Assembly (NCBI RefSeq): GCF_902362185.1
Contig: NC_044497.1
Coordinates: 28,306,001 to 28,370,000, forward strand
DNA length: 64,000 nucleotides
From: Chanos chanos
Lineage: Eukaryota; Chordata; Actinopteri; Gonorynchiformes; Chanidae
Reading direction: 5' to 3'
The first letter of the stretch is position 1; each line of letters opens with the position of its first letter. Below are positions 26,901 to 40,941 of the stretch, one piece after another. The notes beneath the pieces were generated by a model, which did not search any database, was not told the origin of the DNA, and worked only from the letters and a program-made list of their open reading frames with translations. The translations under genes were made by a program, and so were the position numbers.

Positions 26901-28600
26901 ATTGAAGAAGAATGATAAACTCATTGAGAAAGGATGCTCCATTAAAGGGAAAGATGAAAACAAAAGGAAATGAGTGCCTTAGTTTAATATAAGAGTTTTG
27001 CTCCATTACTCTCTCTCTCTCGCCCATACTGTTGCTGTCCTCTTCTGTCAGTGTCTTATGCTATATTTATCAAAAATTGTTGTAGATTCTATCTTTACCA
27101 CTGTGTCTTCTTTGCTGTCAGTATATTCCCAGCATGCCTTTTTGCAGGTAGATAAAGATGGCTGTTGAGACATTGCCAGAAGAAAATCGATTAAAAACGT
27201 ACAAAAGGCTACAGCGTTTCTGAACGAGAGGAGAGAAAGTTGTGAGTCACTATTTGCCTTTGCCTGTGCGTCCAGTACGGGGCTAAAGGTATATTCTGGA
27301 GACAGACAGGGCTGGTATTTGTCAGTCAGTACTCAGTATTTCTGGTGCTAGTAACGTTCCTCCCTCAGAACAACAAAAGAGCCATTGAAGCAAGTTCATT
27401 TTGTCTGAACACAAGCACAAAGCTTCCTGTAGCACATTCTGTCTGCTCTTGAGCCTGGCCTCCAGCAATGCAGTCTGACTTACCCCACATCTCAGCCAGG
27501 TTACTGCAGAGCATACAAAATGAGAGTGAATACTCAGGCAGCGAAGGGGAGGAAAGAAAAAAAAAAAAGATTGCAATCTTCGTTCAGGCTGGGGCTTCTT
27601 TAACTGCATTTACTGCCACATTATGTTAATATTTTACAGGGGATGAGATACATGTTATTGCCAGACAAAAAAAAAATATATATATATATTATTTGCAATT
27701 TCCTCATATTTGTCTGTAGACTGTTTTTCACGGTGTAAACTGAAATGCTATTTGTAATATGTGTGATCTGTTTGATAAAGTTGTATGTTTAAAATTTCCC
27801 TTGCCTTCAAGAGACATTGAAAGGTAAGAAATGGCTACCAATGAATAGTTCTCTGTGCTACATAAAACTGAAAACAAAGACCTGTCACTCGTCAGTAATC
27901 TTTTTTTCTATTCTTGAAGCGAGAAGTAGTGATAGTAATAACACAGGTGGAAAAATCTTCCACTCAATTTCACTGCGTAGTCATCTGCAATAACCCACAC
28001 TGTAACACAAGGATTTGTTTTCTGATATTTGACTGTCAGCTACAGTGTCTCCCAGTAAATGAAAATGGATTGGCTGTAGATTACACTTCCATACTGACGC
28101 AATATCTGCATGGAAATCTATTGAAAAAAACGTTGTTTGTGTCACTGGGGCTCTCCTGCTTTTCTGTGGTGATGAATATTAAATTAACATTAATATTAAT
28201 AATCTTCTCATGAGCTTCAAGGGATATCATTACCATAACATATCAAAACAGTTCTGGAAAGTGAAAGGAGTAAAACAGCCTATGAGGAACATATGATTCC
28301 CATACACCCTGCAGATTTTTGGAAGACATCTTTTTTCACTGTTGGAGTAAAGAGAAATTTGCATTCTATTTCAATGTTGGATGCATGGATGGGGGGAGGG
28401 AGTGTTAAATGTAAATTTAATTTTTAATTACAATATTGTATAGCTATACATTCAACAATGTCAAATACTTTCTCTTTTTTGTGTGTCAAATTTTATAGTA
28501 GCAGATGCCCTCTAACCTACCCCATGTCCCACTTTTTTAGATGGAAGAGTACTAAAGGCATTTTAAAAAGACCGGCAAAAATCAGCCGCATTAAAAATGA
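24000..28600. other. Gene-free interval, left part
   Basis: AT-rich DNA with short A- and CT-runs and no exon that I can recognise on either strand. I looked for CDK18, which lies beside LEMD1 in human, and found no PCTAIRE or kinase-like exon, but short exons could be missed by eye. An ATG followed by a donor-like GTAAGC at about 24680-24700 has no partner exon. Confidence 0.5.
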
Positions 28601-28620
28601 CCAGCAAAAATCAGTCATAT
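28560..28620 (+). repeat. Short imperfect direct repeat
   Basis: Two adjacent units built around GCAAAAATCAG, separated by an A-rich linker. No function is evident. Confidence 0.6.
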
Positions 28621-28740
28621 ATATGAATTACTTTAAGAAACTGTTCAAAATACTGTCGGCTAAAGCTTGATGATAGTGCCCGTCTTTCCCTGCCCCTGGC
28701 ATGTAAGTAAAGACGGATGCTATACGTGTGATGAAACTGG

Positions 28741-29765
28741 GGTTTTTTTTTGTTGTTGTTTTGGATTTTTTTTTTTTTTTTTTTTGATGATCACAGCAGA
28801 GCATGAGTGTACACCTCTGTGTAGTCCTTTTTTTATTATTCCAAAAGACTCTTTGCATCTTCCTCTGTGTTCTATCACGCATCCCTCTCTCTCCGCCGGG
28901 TTCTACATCATAGAACAGAAACACCCTCTTCTGCTGCGAGTGGATTATTTTATCTGTGAACAGGGCTAACAGCTACGCCATCCTCATTAAGTCTCTTTCT
29001 CTCCAGACACCTAAGCCAGGTTGACAAGCCCTCTTTCAGCTGATCCTCTAACCCTGGGGAACTTGCTCATGCATGCCCAGGAATAGATTATTAGAGTTTG
29101 AATATTATACTATCTACAGACAAAGAGGGGAGAATTTTAAGTGAGAAGAAGATTAGGTAAATCTCCAGCATTCCTCAATGTGTCTGCGAAGTATGGAGCC
29201 AGTTGTTTGTGTCACACACACACCCCAGATGTGCATATGTAAAATGTATGTATCAAGCATCCCTGTCATGCAAAGTGTGTGTCTATGGTGTGTAATCTGT
29301 AAAGTACTGCACAGCTCTATACAAGCTGATTGTAGGCTACTTTCCATTGCAGAAAATCCTAAAATATCTTTGTTTTTGATTTATAGAGAAAGTTTTAAGG
29401 GGTTGTATGGTTATATGCACCCTTGTGTTGACATGCATGCAAGTCATAATCACAATTACATAATCAATTGGAAATACATAATTAAATACAGTTGAGTAAA
29501 AAAATGTACACAAAAGAGACACCTAGACCTTTCCCTCGATACTATACTTACCAAAGCACACAACCAGGGCAAGCAAAACAAAGATCTCTCAGGATAAGTA
29601 ATACCAATGAAAGAACATTTATTCCTCTGCTATAAAGACATTACCCCAAAGTAAGATATGCAACCTATTATCAATGCAGTCTCTGCCATGCTCATACACC
29701 GCATTAACAGTACAAGGATCCTGTGCAACAAAACAGAAAATCCGGTGTGCTCCTCAGCTCCTCTT

Positions 29766-29799
<34 letters not shown>

Positions 29800-31900
29800 T
29801 CTCTCTGTCTCTCAGTAAGACTCTGATAGCCCACTACTTTACGCCAATTACTTTGGACAAACACATGCTCCTGCCACCAAAATTGGGCAAAAAAACCATA
29901 TCACAGTATTCAGAAGCAGACAGAATGCAGTAGCCCTGTGTGGGGAATCAGTGTAATCCATCGCACACTTACCTAAGCTTCCTACGTTTTCTCTTCTTCC
30001 TCCCTCTCATCTTCGGTGTCTGTTCTGGAGAGAGCTGTGCATCCCAGCCGACTGATACTGTATTATCAGACAATGGGCAGGGAAGGGGGGTGGGGGTGGG
30101 GGGGGGGGGGTTTAACCAGCCATAGAGAGGCGGAGGGAAGGAGAGAGGGAGGAAAGGAAAGAGGGAGGAGGAGAGGGAGGGGAAAGAGTGAAAGAATAAG
30201 AGAGAAAGAGACCAGGTGAGAGAGAGAGAGAAATTGGTCTAAAAACCTTGATTATGATTCATGAAAATCCCGAGTGGAAAAACTTGAAGCATTCTTTGGG
30301 AATAGCATAACGCGAAAATGAGAAGGAGAATAGGCCCTGGCTTAAACCAAGCCTCTTTCTTACTTTTTCAATGAGTCCTTGTACTTGAAGCTTGGCAGCG
30401 TGCCCTTGCTTCTTGGATGGAGAAAGTGACAAAGGGGGAGGGGGGGGGTCCAATTATGCCTCTCCCCTTCCTTTCAACCCCTGCTCTTCAGCTGATCTTT
30501 TACTGGATGCCATTCTCTCGGTAGTTCACCGTTTCTTTCTTTAAAATTTGTAATATAAAAGCAGAAAAATGGAGCACTTTCACATCAGCTAATTCTTCAG
30601 CTTGAAAACTGACAAGACATCATGTCACTCTTCATAAAGATGTTCTTCTTAATAAACAAAGAAAAAAAAGCTTGACCGTCCTCCAGAGTTTACTGAGTTT
30701 ATTGTTCAAAAAGAGGCTAATTTTCATCAAGATAAAAATGTTTTTGGACATAATACATTCAAAAATCTTATGTAACGAACCCAAGTGCACATCAGGGTGC
30801 TGTACTAAGGACACAGCGATTTTCCAAATATTTTTGGGTTCAAAATCTTGATAAGTTCTGAGTCACCAGAATCCCTGAAGTCCTCTTGCTGAGTAATTTT
30901 CTTAATATTCTGACTTTTAAAAGGAGCGTCAGTGAGAAAAAGAGAGAAAGGCAGAGAGTAAAAAAAAAAACAAACCTCTGTTATTCTAAGATGCTAAGAC
31001 ATATCAAAAGAAAGTGTGATATCAAAGAACAGAAAGAAACTCTGACTCTGGAAAACGTCAGTATCCTGTAAGGTTTGTCAATTTCTCTGTCCGTTTTTTT
31101 TTTTTTTTTACTTTATCTCTCTTAGTTCTCTCCTCAATGATAATCCATCTTTCATGTGGCAAGAGAGAGAGAGAGAGAGAGAGAGCTTTGATACACAGAT
31201 GCAGTCAGCAGGTGTTCATCCATCCTCTGGGCTACATTCACTTTCAGAGTTTCCCTCTTTCACTCTTTAGTCTTCCTCCATTAAATATCTCCTCTGCAGA
31301 GACATTCTGCAGGACGACAGCAAAAGGAATGGGAGGAGGGAAAATTCATAAAAGAAAAATGAAATAAAGAACACTCGATAATAGATGGCAGGATTCCATA
31401 GCCATTCCCTTTTTTTTTAAGGACTAACAGCATGCAAAAAAAAAAAAAAAAACGCAAGAAAAAGAAAGGAGTGAAAGAATGTAAAGATGTGTAAAGATGC
31501 TGGGGATTGTTGGACTGTCTTCTTTCTCTGCATCCATCTTCTGCTCTGTGCACACTTCTCTCTGAATCAGTAGCTAAAGAAAAGCACCGTCTCTCTCTCT
31601 CTCTCTCTCCTTCACACACATACGCACACATACACACACACACACACACACATCCCCCATCCCTGTACCCCACTCTCCTTCTCTTTCTCCCTCTCCCACT
31701 GTCAAATAGACACACAAGCTTAGTTCATTACTATTCACTAGGTCTCCCTGAGACATGCATCGCTACCCTGCTGCATGACAGGGTGGGAGGGGGGGGGGGG
31801 CTGCGGGGGGAGGAGGGAGGATGGAGGAATAAAGGCTAAATCTTCTACTATTAACATCTGATTTCATCGAAGCAAACAATAAAGAAGAAAAGAAACGATA
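28741..31900. repeat. Cluster of simple repeats and purine/pyrimidine tracts
   Basis: Holds a poly-T run (about 28767-28786), (CT)n at 29760-29813, a G-run block at 30081-30110 followed by a purine tract to about 30232, (GA)n at 31161-31185, (CT)n then (CA)n at about 31590-31651 and a further G-run at about 31787-31800. Such DNA can adopt triplex or G-quadruplex forms in vitro. No coding exon was recognised; the open frames here are translated repeats. Confidence 0.75.
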
Positions 31901-32788
31901 AGAAACAGTCGTCTTGTAACATGCAAGAAGTTCTACTGTAGCATTAAGGAAAAAACAGAGCTTGTTTTATTGACAACTGCAAAAGGCATGTTCACCACTG
32001 AAGACAAATGAATTTTTTTTGCAGAGGCTTGTAGAAAGGTTCTTAAGATTCATCAGGCCATACATTATAACCTATTAAGGCAATAAAACCAATGCACTGA
32101 AAAATGAATTCAATGAATCATAAAAATTGCCATTGTCCTTAATCAAATCACATGTTGGCAAGGCACTCTGTGGTACCCAAATATAACTGAAGCTGAATTT
32201 TAGCTTTACAACACAAATTATAATCAATCTTGTTATGTACTGTCATTCTTATTTCTCGTTGCTGTTAGTTATACTGCATAATTCAGCGAGTATTATGAGC
32301 GTATGTTAGTGTGAGCTGTTATTTGCTCAAATAGAAGATGATGCTTGAGTGCTTGGAGCTCAGGTGAAGCTTTGCATTTGTGTCTACGTTAACCTCTTCC
32401 AGAAAGCAATCTGAAAACACTGTCATATCCTATTTAGCAAATCCGTCTCCCACACGGCAACTAATCCCCTGTGTTATCCTGTTATTCGTTTTCTTTTTTT
32501 TTTTACTCATTCTCTCCCACAGTTTTTCTTTAGAATGCCCTGTCTTGCATGGCTGGAGCAGTGGCAGCAGGGGAGAAGGGGAAGCTTGGGTTTCTGGGTT
32601 CCTGTTCCCCAGTCAAAGCCGAATCTCTCAAATTAAAGTGCACTGGAGTCACCCATGTGAGTCCACCCTCAGTCACTTACAGCCAGTGAACTGTACCGTA
32701 GCCTTCCTGTGAAGATCTCACAGTCACTGGTGACTCATGTGAACAAACTTCCTCTGGCAAACTTATTTTTGTTAACCTGAAAGTGTAA

Positions 32789-32845
<57 letters not shown>

Positions 32846-33177
32846 AAGTTATATGTTTCCTGTGAGAAGCGGACATAATAAAAAGATTCTGAGGGGGGAA
32901 AAAAATTGTTGCGACTGAGCAGTGCCACACATGCCACAATGATTTTAGAAGAATTTGGTGGTCTGGATATTGATATTTTAGGGCTTTCCTTGTTTTTTTT
33001 CACCCTTTCATCGTGCAGTTCTCAGCAATTTATACAGAAAGAATAAACAAATACAATTTTTCCTGCATATTCCTGGCAGCATCTCAATTTTGAGACGCTA
33101 AACTCTTGATGCACTGTTTTTTGTTCACAGCATATGTACCTGGAAATCCTAACTGCAGCCCCACCCCCTCCCCCCTG

Positions 33178-33208
<31 letters not shown>

Positions 33209-34390
33209 ACGCACACAGCTTCCCAAACTTCAAGATATGGTTCGTTGAGGGCAGAGAGGTGAAACTGGAAATGGTTAAGTACCTCTGCTGGCTTCTTAAA
33301 TGCACTTGGAGTACAGCCCTTCCTGCTCAAACTCTGTGAAGATCTGGCTGTCATGCAGTATTTGCTTCAGTGCCGTCCAGACAATGTGCAATACTTGACT
33401 GGAGGAACACTCCTCTGTCCCAAAATGCCACTGTTGAGTGAGCAGGGTGAGCTTTGCAGAACTTTAATTTAAACCCACAAAATGACACTATTCCAACCTC
33501 TTTGGATTGTGGAATTTTTTGTTTTGGTCCAAACCATTCCACATGGAGCATTAGTGCCAATGACAGAGCCCTAATTAATGCTGCAACACAGCACGTTTGG
33601 CTAATTAATCAAAATGAAACACTGAGTTTCTTCAGCCCTGGTCGTCTAGAGTGAAATTCAGTCTCTAAAACAAGGCTGAACACTGCTGTATGCAGTAATC
33701 ACTGTGAGCTGTAACTGAAGTATTCTCATGACATAAACTCACTCACTACTTGTTAGATCATTGAAATGTTGATCTGCTGTAATCAGTGTTCACACAGTTC
33801 TTGTGAAACACGGTGTACACATGCATAATGAACCATGGTATTGATTAGGGTTTAATCGAACAACTTCCAGTTTTCTGATGACCTTATTATAGTTAAATAT
33901 GATGAAGGAAATCCATCATGAGAGCACAGAACAGGACCCCACGTGAAAAAAAAACACAAGCTTTTGATAATTCCAGACCCAGTTCCAATCACAGTCATCT
34001 TAATCGGCCCAGTGCACATTTCTGTCTGTTATCTGATTCTGTTTCAGTGCAGAGGTGTCTGCTATCCCAGCAGTGTGATGAGAACCATCAAAGAGTGTCT
34101 CTTGGTGCCATCAGTCTGGAATGGTTTAAGAATAGAATATATTTGTGTAATTAACTGATCCCAAAATCCATCTTTTTTTCAAGATGGAACCCATTTATTG
34201 GACATTCTGTGAAATATATTAACATTCACCATTACACAACTATCAAAATGATTGCTGGTGACGCGGTAAATGAAGAACATTTTTGGACAGGTTACATCCA
34301 GCCTACTGTATAAGAACACATGCCAAGTGTAGGTATGAGTTTGTCTTGTCAAACACACACACACACACACACATACACACACGATGTGCA
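31901..34390. repeat. Gene-free interval with three CA/GT microsatellites
   Basis: Contains a pure (GT)n of about 49 bases at 32794-32842 and (CA)n runs at about 33177-33210 and 34351-34381. Between them is unremarkable AT-rich DNA with no recognisable exon. Confidence 0.75.
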
Positions 34391-37300
34391 CTGGAGGCAG
34401 AGCCTAATGTGCAGTATATTTCTGCAGACGGCAGGCTGAGCTGCCAGACTACCCCATACCAGGCACACTCCAGATCTTTTTTTGGCTGGGGGTCTGAACG
34501 GGGTCACAACAAAAGGCTTGTGGGTAATGGGTGTGTCCTACCCAGACACTCTGAGCTGAAAAGAGATTGCGTGAGGGCACTCTGCATAGGCTGAATTACA
34601 TACCTTGTGTCCTTGTATTTTCAAACAGGTGTGGCTTTCATGTCTATATGTACAGGTTTGATTTATTCTGTGATTCTTTAGTGCATTACAGAATAAATCA
34701 GTACCTCTGATTAGTGCCACATACGAATGCAACCAATTCAGTCTCAACTCAGCTTGGGAAATTTCAAAATTGTTCAGACGTTTGTGCCATGCATTCAAAA
34801 TGAATTACAGCCTGTAGAATTCATAAAAGATGAGGGAATTTTCTCTGTGTGAAACATTAATAGAAATGGAGAGCGCTGGCGTGGACCCTCAGGGACAAGT
34901 GATGAGGCAGACATCAGGAAAAATACCCTCGGGAATAATCTCTTCGAGACGCTGATAAAAAAGTATTAAAGTTTATAACAGCTTGGCCGGGCTACTTATT
35001 ATGTTTATTAGGATTCTCCTTGTTTTGAGTCTTTTCAATGATGGCTGTTTGTTGATGTTCTCCTGGCTTTGAACCTCATCTTCAATCCTTCTTTTCTCAT
35101 CGTGTACTCAAAAGGAAAGACCAAAAAAAAAAAAAGGAAAAGAAAAAAAAAAAAAAAGAAACTGCTGTCGCACAAGCATTAGAACCATCTTATCTGCTCT
35201 CTGCCAGGCAGGCTGCTGTGTGTGGATGTGGTCTGGCTCCATCTCCACACAATCCCCAGCCATTTGAGCGTCCCTCTGCAAGTCAATATGGCCTCCGTTA
35301 ACGTTTATGCTAGCCTGATCAAGAGACTGCTCTTTTTTGTTATAAAAGCACCGCTGCCCGTGTCCCTCCCATCTCCAAACAGACGGCTTTTCAATACTTT
35401 AAACCTCTGCCTGAAAATCTGGCAGTGCCACAAGGAGAATTTCTTCTTCTTCTTTTATTGAATTTTTTCTTTCCTCCATAGTCCCAACATCAAACGTAGA
35501 TACGTCTCAATGCAGTGATGCAGTGAGTGAGAGAGAGTGACTTCAACTAAGAGTGAATTCATTACAGGGCATCTAAGTTCACAGCTACTTTCGAAAGCAA
35601 GTCTTCCAAAAAAAATTGCCATCCTGATTTTGTTTTCGCCTTCAAAAATAGGATATGTTGAAAAAATGATACATTGGTAACCAGTTTAGACTTTTATATG
35701 ACAATTATCTCAAGCAAAAGAAGTGAATTTCTGTCACATCGCTCCGGTATAACCAAATGAGCTGAACAGTGGCAGTGCACGATAAGTGATTTTGGAGGAC
35801 ACTGATTATGACAGAGAGAGTGGCTCTCTGTACTCAGCCTGGAAAAGCTCCCTTCCTTAAGGTTCACACGGAGTGATTTATCTTGGTTTGTGAGGGGAAA
35901 TTGGGTTTCAGATTAAGTAGAGGATATACTTTTGCTCTAGCCTTGAGGCTCAGAGATAGTGTACCTTGGCGTGTCGTTTAAATGGATTGATTTGTTATGG
36001 TGGTCTGAGCAATGTATCACTCTAGATACTTGGTGATACAGTGCGCTTATTTTCTTTAAGCCCTGTGGGATGTCTCTTGACATCTAGGGGGTGGGTTAGG
36101 GGGGGCTAACAGATAAAATTTTCAAAAATATAGTTATATAGTGTTTCATGAGAAATATGATCATTTTCTGTCACATTTCAAATTCATTTTTTTTGTCAGT
36201 TACTCAAAAACTCTTAATCAGTCTGGATCACTATGAACTGCTGATCTCGGGGAAAAAAAAAAAACAGGAGAGTGGATACAATTGGAGAATGTAATTTAAA
36301 TTACAAAAGAATGAATCGACTGACATCTTTGGAAACACATAGTAAATCTTTGCTTTTTATTTCTGACATCAGTCAACTAAATCTTTGCAGACATACAGAA
36401 TCACCGCCTATCAGCTGTTGACATTAATGATCTTAATGCTGGGCTCTATTTCAGAAAATTATGGTTACTGCTTTGAACATTGTGCAAAATAAAACTATCT
36501 GTCCTACTTTGCATACATATGTTGTAAATGGCATTTTAATTTTGCATGAACAGTCCCTTTTAACTGCACGTTAAACTGCAGTCATTGGTTGACAGAGCTC
36601 CAGGGTTGTGTGAGCCAATCACCATTAAGAGCACATCTGGCAGTGAGTCCCACACAGTAACAGAATACTGTGGAGCAGGACGACTGATCCCTGTGGATGG
36701 CTATGGTGCGGTGTGAAAACTAACCTGCATGATGTAAGGAACAAACTGCCTGCGTCTCTCCCACTGATATCTTTAATTACAAAACGGCGGGTCCTCATCC
36801 AGGGCTCCCGCTCCTCACACAAGTGGAGAGGCAGGGGAAAGGACATTGAAGAGAGCATGCCTGAAAGACACAATGGGGAAGAAAGAGACTGGGGGATAAA
36901 TTGGGACTCTAACAGATTAAAATTCCTTTCACTGGGTGACCTGGCAGTGTCTCCAGCCCCTGATTGAAAGTGTTGGCTAAATGTCAAGCTATTGAGATGA
37001 GACAGAGGAGAGGGGGGGGTTTTCTTCCCCCCTCCTTTATGCCCAGCTGCGGTTGCCACGGCATTGACGTGGCTGCCATACCAAATGTCAGCAGGCTTCT
37101 ACAGATAAACTGAAGACAGGGTGAGCGTGTGTGTGTGTGTGCGTGTGTGTGTGTGCGTGTGTGTGTGTGCATGTGTGTGTGTGCGTGTGTGTCTGTATGA
37201 CTGTGTGTCTGTGTGTTTGACAAGCAAGATGGGTGGGAGATAGGATAGGAGAAAAGAGAATGTGTCATCTCAGTGTCTCTGGAGGATCAGTCTCTGAGAG

Positions 37301-40060
37301 AAGAACAATCTCCAGTGTAATTTGTTTTCTACCACAGTAATCATTCACTTAAGTGGATAATATTTACAACAACAATACCAACCTCCTCTCTTGTCAATTT
37401 TGTAAGTGCGTGTCTTTTTGTGCTGCATGACACTGTGAACTGATTGAAGTAATTTTCATTGCTTGGCCCAGAATAATTATGAAACCACTAAGTGACTATG
37501 TATCTGTGTGACATAAATTACTTTCATCCAGCTGTCTGTGGGGTATGAAGCTGTCTTTTGAAAAATGATCAGAACAAGAATTCCCACTTTTTATGGCAAT
37601 CAGTTTACAACCCAGGCCTGACATCTACTGTTCACTCTAAAAACAGCTTTGCCTTACCTCTGTCTTGTTAGCTTAGCTCAATTAAATACATTCAAATGAA
37701 GATTAATAGCACCTGGTACTATGACACTTGTCTCATTTTGACACACACCTGAAACTGCCAATATGTAGCTGTAACAAGCATCTGACAATGAAAGTCAAAA
37801 ACACAAAAAAACAAATAAAAGCACTTTTACATTTAAAATACAAATACAACAAATACATTTTCAATTCATTGGCTGTAATTTTAAAAATAACACATGAAAT
37901 CATATGTTATTTTAAGGCTATGACAAGTGTAAGTACAGTACACACAAATGAGACCTGGGTTCATTCACCCACCGGATGAACCTCTCCTGTGAGCAGAGTG
38001 ACCCTAACCATACGTGGTACGTACAGAGTTTTCTTAGTAACTTTTTAAACAAGAAGATTCATGTTCGAGTGAGTGTTGGATTGGGTACCGATTATCATTG
38101 CAAAAGTCTATTCTCAGTTATGCATTACAAGACAACGCTGGGGCAAATCATGCTGTCCTCGTCACTGTCAGAGAACATTTCAGTTTCCCCAAATGAATAA
38201 CTGATTGTAGGTCGCAGGCTTTTCTAATTAAAAAAAAAAGGTGGGGGGAGAGATCAGTGGGCGATGACAAAAGATGACTTCTTTACTGCCTGCATTGTCA
38301 TCTGGTCATCTGTACTGGCTTGATTGATAACAACATCCATTCAGCGGTTTCTGGGAGACGGTACAGTTTCTCAAAGAAAAGTCACTGGAGAAACCATGGA
38401 GTTTATTCATTTTTCTCAAGTGAGAAGAAAAAAAATCTTGTAAGTCTAATGATAATTTCAGCATTATGATTCAGAATTTCAAATCTGTGTTCAACTGAAA
38501 GGCAAACGTGAGGACGTCTCGCATAATTGCATATTCATGCATAATTCATTTTGGTGTGCAGATACACCCTACATAGTCTGACCAATTGTGGAAAAAAAAC
38601 TACATCCTGGGACTTACACAGTAAAAGAACCGTTGAAATTTAACGCGTCCACTATGAATCGGTCTGAAATGTTCAAGTTCTCAGTCTACAATTACCTAAC
38701 AATAAGTCACTTGCATGTCAATGTAAGTCAGGCAGAGGAAGTGTGAACAGACCAATGACTGTTAATCAATGTCCATTATAAAAACACACCTTTGAAGGGG
38801 TTTCTCCCTTTACAGAGACCTGAACAGTTTTCTCTCCAGTACATTTCCTCTGCTCACGTACAATGAATAGCCTTGCACTTATTACAGAACCAAAGCCGAC
38901 CAAGGTTAAATTTGTGAATATCAATATTAGGTGCTGACAAGAAAGGAATTAATTGTAATTAGTGATGTAGCACTACTCATCATCACCTGATAAATGTTCT
39001 TTGTAAATATGTCTTAATGAGTTTCAAATTGGCTGTAGGCTGTTTGCTTTAAAAGCACTGTCAATGTGGCAAATTTTTATTCTGTTCAAAGGGATCTTGG
39101 ATGAAACCAAACTCCACTTGAAAGGGGACATTAGGAGTCATAGACAAAGCCTGTATTTCTGACAAATCCTGCATACACAGCACAGGCCTTTGGCAACATC
39201 CTCTTATATACTGTAAAAAAGAAACCTCTGCACAGTTTTTGAGATTTTTCTCATATTTTAGGCTCAGTCACCTCTAAACTCACGAGCTTAATCTGGACCA
39301 ATGACTTATATCAGTTTAAAACAGAAATCACATTCTACTGCTCTTGTCTCTGTACGGTCCAGCCCTCAGATCCCTCCGATTACTCATTAAAAGTAACTAT
39401 AGCTCAGGGCAGCTGGCAAAATAAAACAATTCACAGGTCTTGACCTACTTTTACCTAAAACCCACCCTACCATCCAAATCTCACAGTTTTACTCACACAT
39501 GTGTGACACTGCTTAACTGAGTTTAGGATTTATGTTTCTTATTGTGGATGTGGAAATGGTAAATCATTTTCTCATCTGCACTTGACTTTTCAGTGTCATA
39601 ATCTCACACAAAGCGTTTTGTCTGATACTAAAACAAAGTGTAGAATAGTGACTTAGGATCATGCATATTCTCACATTAGTGAAACTACTATTAATGTGTT
39701 ATAAGTGTGAGATATAACTTTTTTTCAGATATTTTCTGAGAATGGTTAATAAAAAAAACTCTCTGAGAAGAAAAGATGCTTTAACAACACAGCTAAAGAA
39801 ACATGATTAATAAATCACACTCAATCGTGAAGGAAGGTCGAGTAGTGGGGACAGCACGTGATTGTACAAGTGAACGTCCTGTACTTGCTGATGGATGTAT
39901 GGCACAATTTAAGAGCAAAAAACGGAACTTCAAACATTATTTCAACACAATTTTGACTTGGAAAATCATTGACAGGTTAAAAATGACTTCCCAGTGATGA
40001 GTCAATGCTCTGTTTTATTGATTAACCACAACATCCTACTGGGAGGAGACAGGGATGCTC
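34391..40060. other. Gene-free interval, right part, upstream of mfsd4a
   Basis: Contains A-rich runs at about 35118-35157 and a GT-rich minisatellite-like tract at about 37121-37220 with interspersed GCGT units. The stretch 34830-35110 is more complex and less repetitive than its surroundings, which could fit a conserved non-coding element, but this cannot be judged without other genomes. A TATA-like ATTATAAAAA at about 38775 precedes a 24-codon open frame from 38863 that resembles nothing known. Confidence 0.45.
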
Positions 40061-40065
40061 ATGGC

Positions 40066-40237
40066 TTTATAAATTGCTGGTTATATACGCATCTTGATAT
40101 TTCCGTCTTATGCAGGAGCATACGCATCAGGGTGCACGTTATACAGGTCAAGACCCTCAAGAGGACTTAACAGGCAGATCATTTTTGATTTTGCATTTCC
40201 AGAGGACCATAGGCTGCACTGAGGACATCAGAGCGAT
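40066..40237 (+). promoter_or_regulatory. Putative TATA promoter and 5' UTR of mfsd4a
   Basis: TTTATAAA at 40066-40073 is followed after about 165 bases by the mfsd4a start codon at 40238. The distance suits a single-exon leader, though a TTTCCAG just before 40202 could also act as an acceptor for an upstream exon. Confidence 0.5.
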
Positions 40238-40901
40238 ATGTTTATTGAGGAACGTATATTAACGCTGTTTAAACAGAACTGGCAACACACCTTAACATAC
40301 TGGAGCGTCTTCTTTAGTTTTGGACTATGCATAGCCTTCTTAGGCCCCACAATTTTGGATCTGAAATGCCAGACACAATCAACACTGCAGGAAATTACAT
40401 GGGTGTTTTTCTCGCAGCAGTTTTGTCTGCTCATTGGTAGCTCAATTGGAGGAGTTTTCAAAAAAACGTGAGTAGACTAGCCTGGTCCGAACAACTGTAT
40501 CTAAGCCATAGGGCTCTGGTGGACCCCCATAGTTCTACAGTGGGCATCATGTACAGTACCTGTATAAAATGATCTGAAACATGTAAAATCCACAAGGAAC
40601 ATCAAGTTGTAATTTAATTTAATTTATTCTTGTTTTTTTTTTTTAATGTGTAAACACCTTGAGCAAAATGATTAATGGCACTAGACTGATTTTGATTGCT
40701 TGGAATGCCCTTTAAGTTGTCATTAAATAATTTTATATGGCGGAAGATATACAGTTAATTAAATATAATTCTAAAATGTTATGTACATATTATTACATGG
40801 TAATTAACTTGTAGTGTTACAGAATGTCAGTCATTCTCTAAATACATGCCAAGAGTATAAATGTATTGTGCATTACTCATTTTACAACTACACAGATTTT
40901 A

Positions 40902-40941
<40 letters not shown>

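Noticed and set aside
31281-31839. Long open frames of 110-144 residues on both strands
   Set aside because: They are translations of CA, CT and G-run repeats.
32677-33354. Reverse-strand open frames of 108-110 residues with long His/Thr or Val/Cys runs
   Set aside because: The runs are the GT and CA microsatellites; the flanks show no similarity to proteins.
36625-37059. 144-residue reverse-strand open frame, the longest in the gene-free interval
   Set aside because: No domain or family resemblance, adjacent to a GT tract, and no supporting splice sites; a conservation test would be needed to revive it.
38770-38940. TATA-like box followed by a 24-codon open frame
   Set aside because: Too short to support and unlike any known peptide; noted only in the interval description.
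24000-40060. Expected CDK18 gene between the LEM gene and mfsd4a
   Set aside because: No PCTAIRE or other kinase motif was seen on either strand; absence by eye is not proof.
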